DNA of 64,000 nt from Candidatus Poseidoniales archaeon (GTDB taxonomy: Archaea > Thermoplasmatota > Poseidoniia > Poseidoniales > Thalassarchaeaceae). Shown here in pieces: positions 38,431 to 47,088 of the stretch (position 1 is its first letter; each line of letters begins with the position of its first letter). Location: contig DUAE01000033.1 of the NCBI GenBank assembly GCA_012960975.1, positions 43,337 through 107,336 on the forward strand, in the 5' to 3' direction. The position numbers and the translations under genes are program-made. The notes below the pieces were generated by a model, which did not search any database, was not told the DNA's origin, and was given only the letters and a program-made list of their open reading frames with translations.

Positions 38431-39360
38431 TCAGGATTCGTCAATAATGAGATTTGAATCAATATATTTCGAAAGATTTTTTTGAAATTCAAGTTCTTCA
38501 GAAAAAACGGTTTCTAGTTCTTTTCTAACTTCTTCGGACAACTCTGGCCTTCGATAGGGTTTGGGTTTGAAGGCAGGGGAGCGTATTGGGTCTAGAATTG
38601 CCTTTCGTAATTTCTGAGTGGGGATTAGAATTTTTACCAAAGATACTAGTAAAGTTGGTGGCGTTCTAACAAACCGTGCCCATCTTGCAGAATTTAATAT
38701 CCCACTTTCATTTTGCTTTGATAAATTTATATCGTCTGAAAATTTTTCAATCCCCAACCATTCTAGTATTTCGTTCAGTGTTTGGAGGGGGGCTGCTTTG
38801 ATGGTATTTATTGGTATGATCCTAACTCTGTCGCCTAATTTTTCTACCCATTCAAGAACGGGCTGTTTTAATTGGGGAAATCGCATAAAACTGTATGTTT
38901 GTGGGTTATTTTCATCGATTACAAATCCTGCCTCGCGGCAAAAATCTATCATTTCATCTTGTGTGAGTGTGTAATCAATCAATCTTTTTCGATGTTCTTG
39001 ATGCATGCTTAACATTATATCTATTGGATCTCGGAGTGTAATTATCACCTTCGCTTCTGGCATTTGATCTTTAATTGAAGATAGTGCCCTTGTTGAATAG
39101 AGGTGAAATGCGGATTTGTCCATTACGTAATTTTCCTTGTTATAGTTAGAAAGATCTGCATATGGAGCTAGGATTCCGATTCCCTTTGGATGTATTGGAG
39201 AGGTTGGAAATTCTGCAACGCCGGCGATTAAAAATTGACTCTCATTTGGCCATGGATGGTAAATCTGTTTATGGGACCTGAGCCAATGCATCAACGAGGT
39301 TGTGCCGGTTTTTGGACCGCCGACAAGAAGTAAATTTGGCGCGGGTTCGAATCGGTGCAT
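38431..39360 (-). CDS. Second sulfotransferase
   Basis: NLLLVGGPKTGTTSLMHWLRSH and MPEAKVIITLRDPIDIMLSMHQEHRK. Confidence 0.88.
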   Translation of the reverse strand: MHRFEPAPNLLLVGGPKTGTTSLMHWLRSHKQIYHPWPNESQFLIAGVAEFPTSPIHPKGIGILAPYADLSNYNKENYVMDKSAFHLYSTRALSSIKDQMPEAKVIITLRDPIDIMLSMHQEHRKRLIDYTLTQDEMIDFCREAGFVIDENNPQTYSFMRFPQLKQPVLEWVEKLGDRVRIIPINTIKAAPLQTLNEILEWLGIEKFSDDINLSKQNESGILNSARWARFVRTPPTLLVSLVKILIPTQKLRKAILDPIRSPAFKPKPYRRPELSEEVRKELETVFSEELEFQKNLSKYIDSNLIIDES

Positions 39361-39413
39361 AACAAATCCTCGACCCTTGGGCGGGCTATATTGACTTGAA
39401 CGCCACGCTCTGA

Positions 39414-39641
39414 TTAGTTGTTGCGAAAGTGAGATACCACTACTGGTGCGATAGACTCTGAGGGGTTGATCTCTTCGAGTGAAATAATATTGATATTTCT
39501 CCGTGGCACCCCGTGGCGGCTACCAAAATTAGAGAAAATTCGGTGTTCGGCATCTCCTTCATCTTCTGCAACGATATCTGTGGTGAACTCTTGATTAGTT
39601 CGTCCATTGCGGTATGTTCCTATCGCACGGTAAGCCTTCAT
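39414..39641 (-). CDS. Ribosomal protein L18Ae (LX / L20a)
   Basis: MKAYRAIGTYRNGRTNQEFTTDIVAEDEGDAEHRIFSNFGSRHGVPRRNINIISLEEI matches the archaeal LX pattern. Confidence 0.88.
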   Translation of the reverse strand: MKAYRAIGTYRNGRTNQEFTTDIVAEDEGDAEHRIFSNFGSRHGVPRRNINIISLEEINPSESIAPVVVSHFRNN

Positions 39642-39745
39642 GGCGCCGGCGACTTTCGGCATTGATATAAACGCCACTAAAGTTGGTGATGTTGATTTGG
39701 GTGTGAATTAGGTGCCTTAATCAGAGACTCTTACTCAAGGTTCAA

Positions 39746-40240
39746 GTGTATCCTGCGTTGGATTCAATGTGGTTGAATATGGCATCTAAGAGCGTCGAGG
39801 AGGGGTTTTCTGATGAAGGGGGGGGTTCCCTCTCCGAACGACTTGGGGTTTTCTCTAATACTCAACTGATTGAAGAAGTGATAACTGTCTGGGATGAGTT
39901 AATTCGCTCAGAGCAAGAGTTGGCGAATACACGGCAGCGCTTACGTGCCCTAGAAATAGAATTCTCATCGTCAAATCAGGAAGTAAATGACCGGGCCCGC
40001 ACTTCACGTATTGAAGAAGAGCTTCGGGTCGCCAAAACAAAAATTGCTCAGTTAGAGTTGTTTTTAGAAAATGCAGAAGCAAGGATCCTTGAAAACAACA
40101 ACCTCCAAACATCAGGGCGTTTTGAGGAATTGCAAAAGGAAAATGTGAGATTGCTACAATCTGAAGAAGAGCAGCTTCTCTTAATATTAGATATGGAAGA
40201 GCAATTGGATAAATTAATTAAAAAATTGAAAGAAGATTGA
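39746..40240 (+). CDS. Coiled-coil protein
   Basis: Heptad-rich sequence ELIRSEQELANTRQRLRALE...RIEEELRVAKTKIAQLELFLENAEARI. Confidence 0.7.
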   Translation: MYPALDSMWLNMASKSVEEGFSDEGGGSLSERLGVFSNTQLIEEVITVWDELIRSEQELANTRQRLRALEIEFSSSNQEVNDRARTSRIEEELRVAKTKIAQLELFLENAEARILENNNLQTSGRFEELQKENVRLLQSEEEQLLLILDMEEQLDKLIKKLKED

Positions 40241-40243
40241 CTT

Positions 40244-41053
40244 TCAAGAGTTCATTTCCGCAATGAATTGAGAGAGTGCGTTTTGTAACTCGTCGGCGTC
40301 ATTATATGATTCGGTTAGATTGCCAGTAACTATCCAGTCGGCTCCTGCACTAACCGCGGTTTTCGCAGCAGCTCCATCTCGAATCCCCCCCCCTACAATT
40401 ATTGTCAATTCACACGATTCTCTGGCGGTTTCAATCAATTGGGCCGAAACCGGCTTGGCCGCACCACTTCCTGCCTCTAAGTAAAGCATTTTGAAGCCAT
40501 AAAATTCTGCCGTTATAGCATATGATGAAACTCGTTCTGTATCGCTTGGTTTGATCAGGTCAACTTGGCCGACTTGCCCCACCCTGCCGCCGGGTGCACA
40601 GACAAGATAGCCCATTGAAAGAGGTGTGATTTTCGCCTTTTTGATGAAGGGGGCTCCAATGACTTGTTCCTCAATGAGATATTGTGGAGAGGTGCTGTTC
40701 ATGAGCATCATGAAAGTTATCGCATCGGCTTCCGGTGACAATGCGGAAGCGCCTTGTGGGAAAAGAACAACCGGTACTTTCCAATCTTTTTCGCCTTGTT
40801 CTGAAGACTGGGTCGCCGCCCAATTAATCAATTCAAGAGATTCTTGAATCGCAATTATTGTATTGTGTACGTTGCTCATATCTGTGCCTGTTGAACCACC
40901 TACCAGAATCATGCGGCTACCTGCAGTAACAGCAGCAATTGCCCGCTTTGCTGCAACTGAAGGTGATTGGTCGGCGGGGTCGATTAGGATGGCGTGGCGT
41001 GCTTGTGATTGTCTGTTACAGACATAATTAACAACCCAATTTGTACCACCCAT
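40244..41053 (-). CDS. Geranylgeranylglyceryl phosphate synthase
   Basis: HAILIDPADQSP, LVGGSTGTD, VVLFPQGASALSPEADAITFMMLMNS, LYLEAGSGA, IIVGGGIRDGAAAKTAVSAGADWIVTGN. Confidence 0.94.
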   Translation of the reverse strand: MGGTNWVVNYVCNRQSQARHAILIDPADQSPSVAAKRAIAAVTAGSRMILVGGSTGTDMSNVHNTIIAIQESLELINWAATQSSEQGEKDWKVPVVLFPQGASALSPEADAITFMMLMNSTSPQYLIEEQVIGAPFIKKAKITPLSMGYLVCAPGGRVGQVGQVDLIKPSDTERVSSYAITAEFYGFKMLYLEAGSGAAKPVSAQLIETARESCELTIIVGGGIRDGAAAKTAVSAGADWIVTGNLTESYNDADELQNALSQFIAEMNS

Positions 41054-41099
41054 ACTCTTTCGAGGGGCGCTTACATTCTAAGGTTTCAGAGAGTCGTCT

Positions 41100-41732
41100 T
41101 CAAGATTTGATTGTGTTTGCGGTTTTTATTCCATCCTCAATCATATCTTCTAAGGCGTTACGAGGATCTGTTCCGCACCAAGACATTGTTTGTAACCAAA
41201 CCTCTTCATTTCTATTTTCACCCTGCCACCACACCTCTATGGTACCATCAACACGCGCCCCAATAATATCAAATTCTTTTTCTAAAATATTAGTGGATAT
41301 CCCTCCCTTCCACTTTTTATTTGATTTTTCTTTTCTAAAATCGAATATATTATCAAATGATTGGGTTGAGTGGGGGATTAATCCGGCTCCCTCGAATTCG
41401 ATTCTATCGGTGGATGTTTTTGTGACTTTAGTTCGTAGAAGAATGGTTGCATTTCGTTTAGAAAGAGATATCGCTATTGATTTTAAGAGCCATGCATGCC
41501 GAACCGCAGTTGAAGATTGGTTTGGAGTCTGTAGTAAAAGGCCAGAATGCCACTTACTAGATATCAATGGCCATTTGGAGAAAATTCCAGGAGCATCTTC
41601 ACCAAATCCTGCTTCTGCAGATTCATCAAAAAGAGTGATTGTTGTGTTGTTGTCATTGTCAAGAATTTGATGAGCACAAATATATGCATCTATGGTAGAA
41701 CCAATAATTGCCACACCCCTCAATATTATCAC
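41100..41732 (-). CDS. Degenerate flavoprotein/GGR-like Rossmann protein
   Basis: GTG start overlapping ferredoxin stop (GTGA); VAIIGSTIDAYICAHQI...TLFDESAEAGFGEDAPG; HAWLLKSIAISLSKRNATILLRTKVT. Confidence 0.65.
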   Translation of the reverse strand: MIILRGVAIIGSTIDAYICAHQILDNDNNTTITLFDESAEAGFGEDAPGIFSKWPLISSKWHSGLLLQTPNQSSTAVRHAWLLKSIAISLSKRNATILLRTKVTKTSTDRIEFEGAGLIPHSTQSFDNIFDFRKEKSNKKWKGGISTNILEKEFDIIGARVDGTIEVWWQGENRNEEVWLQTMSWCGTDPRNALEDMIEDGIKTANTIKS

Positions 41733-41920
41733 CTTATTTCTATTGCAAAAACCGGACATATAGGTAAACAAAGTTCACAATGAGTGCATTTACTTTCTTC
41801 AACATCAATTAAAAGATTGTTTAAAGATAAAGCATCAAGAGGACAAATTGCCACACAAGCTGCACAACCAAAGCAACGAGAATCATTGATGGTAAGTAAG
41901 TGATCAGGAGTTTTCAACAA
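41729..41920 (-). CDS. 2x[4Fe-4S] ferredoxin
   Basis: CFGCAACVAICP and CTHCELCLPICP cluster motifs. Confidence 0.93.
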   Translation of the reverse strand: MLKTPDHLLTINDSRCFGCAACVAICPLDALSLNNLLIDVEESKCTHCELCLPICPVFAIEIR

Positions 41921-42183
41921 GTGGGGTGAGTGGGGTTGTGTTTCTCAAATTACCCCAACCCCCCAATTTCCATTCGAAAAGAAATAACATTAAAATAAAT
42001 CTAATAAAAATGGCTTCTATTTATTGATTTACGATATTCATTAGGCTTCTGACACTGAAGGGTATTAATCATATCTAGAAATAATATAGTTTCATCAAAA
42101 AAGAATAAAATCAACATTACAGTGGAACTCATGGGGGTCCCATCCGATTCCCTCATCACTAATCACTTACCCCGCAAGATGAA

Positions 42184-43494
42184 ATGGTTCTTTACACGCC
42201 AGGGCGCACAACTAAATATTCATCAAAAAACATTGATTCAGGAATCCAATTTCATTTTCTCGGTGGGGGAAACGAAGTTGGGAATGTTGGGTGTGTTATT
42301 GAAGATTCAACCGGCACAAGATTGTTGATTGATTATGGATTAGCCCCAACTCGCCCCCCAAAATATCCGGACGAATGCCCCCCAATTTCTGACGCCATAA
42401 TCACCCATAGCCACATTGATCATATTGGAATGGCCCCCTGGCTAACCCAACATCAAAATATTCGTTTGCATGGAACAAGTCTAACTGCAGATGTATCTGA
42501 AATAATGTGGCGTGATACGTATAAAGTTTCAAGCATTGAAGGCTATCCATTAGCTTGGGATAAACGAGATATGGAATATGCCCTAGATTCTTGGTATCCC
42601 CATGAATACGGAGAATGGTTCAAGGTGGGCGCGTGGAAATGCCGATTGCATCGAGCGGGCCACTTACCTGGCGCGGCTATGGTAGAAATCAAAACCCCAA
42701 CTCATAGTATCCTTTGGTCAGGTGATATTGACACTCGAGACAGCCCGAATACCCTTGGGGCAATTCCTGTGGAATGTGACATACTTTGTTTGGAGGGGAC
42801 CTATGGAGGAAGAGAGCACCCTGACCGCCCCAAAGAAGAGCAAAAGTTAGTCCAAAAAGTGCTTGATATCGTTGGAAAAAGGGGGGTTGCCCTAATTCCA
42901 GCCTTTGCATCGGGGCGGGGCCAAGACATCCTCATGATTTTGCATCAATATGCCCCCCACCTCAATGTCCATTTTGATGGAATGGGGACGAGAATTACTT
43001 CACATTGGTTCGACAATCCACAACATATTCGTGATCCGAACCGACTCAAAGACATGTGGAGATGGGTTAAGCGTGTTTCTGGTAAATCAGATAGGAAAAA
43101 GGCGCTTACTGCGGATGTAATTGTAACCACGAGTGGGATGTTGGATGGAGGGCCAGCGTTGTGGTATCTCAATAGGTTGCGGCACGATCTTTCCAATGAA
43201 ATTTTATTGACGGGGTATCAAGCAGAAGGGTCGGGCGGACGGAAGCTTCTAGACGAGGGAAAAATCAATATTTTCCGCAATCTTATTCAAATAGACTTAG
43301 AGATCACCCGATTTCAACTTTCTAATCATGCGGGCCACAGTGAATTGTGTAATTTTGCAAGAGAATGTAAGCCAAAACACCTAATTCTTTTCCATGCTCC
43401 TGATGAAGGCCGAAATGATATTTTTTCCGAATTAAGTGAAGAAATGGAGACCCATCTTCCAGTTAATGGAAGGCCAATACAAATAGACCCCTGA
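42184..43494 (+). CDS. Metallo-beta-lactamase / beta-CASP RNase
   Basis: FHFLGGGNEVGNVG, THSHIDHIGM, RAGHLPGAAMVEI, SGDIDTRD, IPAFASGRGQDI, TTSGMLDGGPALWYL, HAGHSEL. Confidence 0.93.
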   Translation: MVLYTPGRTTKYSSKNIDSGIQFHFLGGGNEVGNVGCVIEDSTGTRLLIDYGLAPTRPPKYPDECPPISDAIITHSHIDHIGMAPWLTQHQNIRLHGTSLTADVSEIMWRDTYKVSSIEGYPLAWDKRDMEYALDSWYPHEYGEWFKVGAWKCRLHRAGHLPGAAMVEIKTPTHSILWSGDIDTRDSPNTLGAIPVECDILCLEGTYGGREHPDRPKEEQKLVQKVLDIVGKRGVALIPAFASGRGQDILMILHQYAPHLNVHFDGMGTRITSHWFDNPQHIRDPNRLKDMWRWVKRVSGKSDRKKALTADVIVTTSGMLDGGPALWYLNRLRHDLSNEILLTGYQAEGSGGRKLLDEGKINIFRNLIQIDLEITRFQLSNHAGHSELCNFARECKPKHLILFHAPDEGRNDIFSELSEEMETHLPVNGRPIQIDP

Positions 43495-43584
43495 TTTCTT
43501 TCTTCAGTGAAATTCATAGGCTTTGTGTGTTAACGCTCGCGTATACGGTAGACGCCGTGTAAAGGAAATACAGGTGAAAAAAAT

Positions 43585-45039
43585 ATGGAAGCATTAGACA
43601 AACAATTTGGAATAACAGAAGCAGGAAGCACGGTTGAGGGAGAAATTCGAGCGGGAATAACGACATTTTTGACGATGGCGTATATTTTGATAGTCAATCC
43701 TTCAATGCTGAGTCTTTTCGGTCAGACAGGAATACCATTTGACGACGCATTATTTGCAACAGCAGTTGCTGCCTTCGTTGGGTGTGTTGTTATGGGATTA
43801 TGGGCAAACTTGCCCTTCGCACTCGCGCCGGGTATGGGGCTAAACGCCTACTTTACTTTCGCGGTGGTTCTGGGTATGGGAATACCTTGGGACGTTGCCC
43901 TAGCGGCAGTCTTGGTGGAGGGGGTAATTTTCCTAATCATCTCGCTACCTCAAGTAGGTTGGAGAACAATAATGATTAATTCTATTCCCACTGATCTAAA
44001 AATCGCTACCGGCGCAGGAATTGGAATGTTCCTTGCAATAATTGGATTGCGAGAAATGGGTTGGATTCAAGACGACGGGGCAACTCTCGTAAATCTTGCA
44101 AATACCGATGCCTTTACTTATGAACATGGTGCATTTATTGCAATGGTATGTTTAATTTTAACAACCATTTTGATAGCACGCGGTCAAAAAGGAGCAATAA
44201 TCATTGGAATTGCAATAGCTTCAATTTGGGGCTGGGCAACTAAAGCTTACGATCCATACAATGATTTCGTAGCAGGCGGACCTGGATTCTCCACCTCTCA
44301 AGCACATTGGCCAGACATAACAGCTGTAGGATTCGTAGGATTGCCTAGTGAAACAATGGGTGCTGCATTAGGTGCCCTCGGAGACGTAGGGGCCGACGGA
44401 GGAACAACCCTTGGCATGTTCTTGATGGTAATGATAACTTTCCTTTTCGTTGATATATTCGATACAGCAGGAACATTATACTCTGTAGGCCGCCAAGCTG
44501 GCTACGTTAACGAAAACGATGAGTTGATGAACTCTGACGAGGCGTTCATGTCCGATGCTGCTGCAACAATAGTTGGAGCACTTACTGGTACTAGCACAAC
44601 AACAACTTACATTGAGTCAGTTGCTGGTGTAGAAGAGGGTGGTAAGACTGGATTGACCGCAGTTACTGTTGGTGTACTAATGCTAACAGGACTATTCTTT
44701 TCGGATCTTTTCCAGGCCATACCAACCTTTGCTGCTGCACTTGCACTAGTCGTGATTGGTGCAATGATGATGCGCCAAGCCGCAGATATCGATTGGAATG
44801 ACAAGGAAATGGCGTTACCGGCTTTCCTAACGATGGTCTTGATGCCTTTCACATACTCAATCGCAGATGGTATCGCATGGGGAATTATTGCTTATGTTGC
44901 AATCAAGATTGGTATGGGCAAGTGGGATGAGCTAAATCCTGTAATGTGGGCACTATTCGTCTTGATGGCTATGTTCTACCTGGGCCCCGGTGACCAAAAC
45001 ACCTTCAATTACTTGTTCGGACTTGTCGGACTTAATTGA
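43585..45039 (+). CDS. NCS2-like AzgA-family purine (adenine/guanine/hypoxanthine) permease
   Basis: EIRAGITTFLTMAYILIVNPSML, ALAPGMGLNAYFTF, DIFDTAGTLYSVGRQAG, TGTSTTTTYIESVAGVEEGGKTG. Confidence 0.94.
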   Translation: MEALDKQFGITEAGSTVEGEIRAGITTFLTMAYILIVNPSMLSLFGQTGIPFDDALFATAVAAFVGCVVMGLWANLPFALAPGMGLNAYFTFAVVLGMGIPWDVALAAVLVEGVIFLIISLPQVGWRTIMINSIPTDLKIATGAGIGMFLAIIGLREMGWIQDDGATLVNLANTDAFTYEHGAFIAMVCLILTTILIARGQKGAIIIGIAIASIWGWATKAYDPYNDFVAGGPGFSTSQAHWPDITAVGFVGLPSETMGAALGALGDVGADGGTTLGMFLMVMITFLFVDIFDTAGTLYSVGRQAGYVNENDELMNSDEAFMSDAAATIVGALTGTSTTTTYIESVAGVEEGGKTGLTAVTVGVLMLTGLFFSDLFQAIPTFAAALALVVIGAMMMRQAADIDWNDKEMALPAFLTMVLMPFTYSIADGIAWGIIAYVAIKIGMGKWDELNPVMWALFVLMAMFYLGPGDQNTFNYLFGLVGLN

Positions 45040-45055
45040 GTAGAAATTACGTAAA

Positions 45056-45097
45056 CGGCACCTCGGCTGAACGGTCAGCCTGAAAGCCGAGGTGTCG
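45056..45097 (+). promoter_or_regulatory. Strong inverted repeat / RNA hairpin between purine permease and apt
   Basis: CGGCACCTCGGCT (45056-45068) pairs with AGCCGAGGTGTCG (45085-45097), 13 bp with one G-U, 16-nt loop. Confidence 0.8.
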
Positions 45098-45116
45098 CCA
45101 CAAGGGGGCGTTCAGT

Positions 45117-45659
45117 ATGTTAGATGAATTCACTAAACGCCTACGAGACACAGTTCGAACAATTCCAGATTTCCCTATCGAGGGCATTCAGTTTCGGGAC
45201 ATAACACCAGTATTATCTAATGGTAAATTACTCTCAGAAATCACAGATCGCTTTGTCAAGGAGATGAAGGAACGAAATTGGCAACCCGATGTGGTAGTTG
45301 GTCCAGAATCTCGTGGATTCATCTTCGGGGCACTTTTGGCGGCAAAATTAGGAATAGCTTTTGTGCCGGTAAGAAAGCCCGGTAAACTCCCTCACGCAAT
45401 AATTCGAGAGGAATATTCATTGGAATATGGGACCAATGTTATAGAAATTCATAAAGACGCAATAACACCTGGCCAAAAAGTCGTGATCATTGATGATTTA
45501 CTCGCTACTGGGGGCACAGTTCGTGCATGCCATCGGCTTTGCAATCGATTAGATGCAAACATACTCGGAAACTTATTTGTCATCGAATTAGAAGGCCTCG
45601 GTGGCTCAGAAAGCTTGGATCCCACCGAGTCGATTTCTTTGATAAAATTCCCAGCATAG
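45117..45659 (+). CDS. apt: Adenine phosphoribosyltransferase
   Basis: IPDFPIEGIQFRDITPVL, VVGPESRGFIFGALLA, RKPGKLPHA, VVIIDDLLATGGTVRA. Confidence 0.94.
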   Translation: MLDEFTKRLRDTVRTIPDFPIEGIQFRDITPVLSNGKLLSEITDRFVKEMKERNWQPDVVVGPESRGFIFGALLAAKLGIAFVPVRKPGKLPHAIIREEYSLEYGTNVIEIHKDAITPGQKVVIIDDLLATGGTVRACHRLCNRLDANILGNLFVIELEGLGGSESLDPTESISLIKFPA

Positions 45660-45728
45660 TATTTTGTAATTGATAACAGAACCCCGATTCTTTCAAAGGG
45701 GTCTCTGCTTTCCCAATAGAAGATAACA

Positions 45729-46262
45729 ATGGCAGACGCGCCACCTTCGCCGCCTCCTCCGCCGAAGCGACCGCCGAAGGCAAGGCCCGCAAAACCACCA
45801 ATGCCTCCCGCCCCAGCCAAGGCGCCAAAAAAATCTCCACCCCCTCCACTAGCTCAACCCAAAACAGCCCCTCCACCTCCACCGAAGCGAAAACAGAAAC
45901 CAGCCCCTCCTCGAAAAGGCAAACGCCCTGCACCGAAAGGCAGGCCGCAGAAACCGTCTGGAAAACGAAGGAGAAAAAACCCTCCTGCTAAAAAGAAAGG
46001 CCGCAGGATAAAAATCAAACTCGGCTTAAGGGCAAAAAAAATCGATGAAGAAGAAGATACATACACGGACCAAATCGGCTGGACAGCAACCGATAATATT
46101 CTCGACGCGTATGAAGAAGAAGAATCTAAGGAGCCAGAAATAATCAGTCATCAATGTAGTATGTGTGGTTCAATAATGCAAATCCCTCGGCCATCCCTTG
46201 AACGATACAAAGTCATCTGCGCTTATTCTGAGTGTGGGCATTCAGATATGATGGGCGTATAA
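45729..46262 (+). CDS. Pro/Ala/Lys-rich disordered protein with C-terminal zinc-ribbon-like motif
   Basis: PPPPPKRPPKARPAKPP... tail; HQCSMCGSIMQIPRPSLERYKVICAYSECGH. Confidence 0.75.
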   Translation: MADAPPSPPPPPKRPPKARPAKPPMPPAPAKAPKKSPPPPLAQPKTAPPPPPKRKQKPAPPRKGKRPAPKGRPQKPSGKRRRKNPPAKKKGRRIKIKLGLRAKKIDEEEDTYTDQIGWTATDNILDAYEEEESKEPEIISHQCSMCGSIMQIPRPSLERYKVICAYSECGHSDMMGV

Positions 46263-46269
46263 TTAGTAT

Positions 46270-47037
46270 TCAAAAACCAACCAAATCCATTAATCTTTTT
46301 ACCGCCGCAAGCAATAAGACTGCCACCAATATCTTTCTGACTATTGATTGATTGGCAGAGGCAGAACCTAATTTAGAACCGAACAACCCTCCAATAATTA
46401 CCATAGGAATTGCAAGTATAATTAACTCAGAATCTAATAGAATGCCATTTACAGATGCACTTCCAATAAGGCCGGCAGCAGAATTTACCCAAATGAAAGC
46501 CGCCGATGTTGCGGCGGCCATTTTTGGCGTAGCCCATCCTCTAAGCATTAGAAGAGGAGATAGGAGTATGCCTCCACCAATACCGACAACCCCACTAATC
46601 AGGCCGATTCCGGCCCCCCACGGTAAAATCACTTTCCAGCTAGGGGGCCGAATAGATGTGTCGTAATCTTCAGATTTTGAGGTAAAGAGACGCATTGCAG
46701 CCAATATCAAAATTAGTGAAAGAAGCAAATCATATGCATTGCCCGTAACGGCCAAGTATCCACCAATAAATGCCATCGGTACACTTGCAAGAACGAATGG
46801 AACTGTGAGTGCCGAACGATGGTGCCCGAGTGAATGGAAATGATAGAATGAAATTGCTGCGACAATCAAATTCAAACTCCATGCGTGTTGCTTTAACCAG
46901 CCCGGATCATTCATCGCGAATGCAGATAAAGAGAGGATTGCGAGATATCCGGAACCACCACCATGTCCTACAGATGAGTATAGTGCTGCAACGACTCCGA
47001 GGGATAAAATCAGAATAACTAATTCTACATCGAGCAC
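46270..47037 (-). CDS. TauE/SafE-family membrane transporter
   Basis: GHGGGSGYLAIL, GLISGVVGIGGGILLSPLLMLRGWATPKMAAATSAAFI repeats. Confidence 0.9.
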   Translation of the reverse strand: MLDVELVILILSLGVVAALYSSVGHGGGSGYLAILSLSAFAMNDPGWLKQHAWSLNLIVAAISFYHFHSLGHHRSALTVPFVLASVPMAFIGGYLAVTGNAYDLLLSLILILAAMRLFTSKSEDYDTSIRPPSWKVILPWGAGIGLISGVVGIGGGILLSPLLMLRGWATPKMAAATSAAFIWVNSAAGLIGSASVNGILLDSELIILAIPMVIIGGLFGSKLGSASANQSIVRKILVAVLLLAAVKRLMDLVGF

Positions 47038-47088
47038 ATTCGAACCGATACAGGAAGAACACTTGAACTAAACGCCACCTCAACGGTC

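Noticed and set aside
45449-46066. Minus-strand Gly/Phe-rich ORFs (45449-45820, 45580-45933, 45854-46066)
   Set aside because: Antisense of the Pro/Lys-rich + strand gene and of apt; compositional artefacts.
46270-47037. TauE/SafE transporter as part of the sulfation system
   Set aside because: It lies about 7 kb away beyond unrelated genes, and the family transports many anions; the link is too weak to claim.
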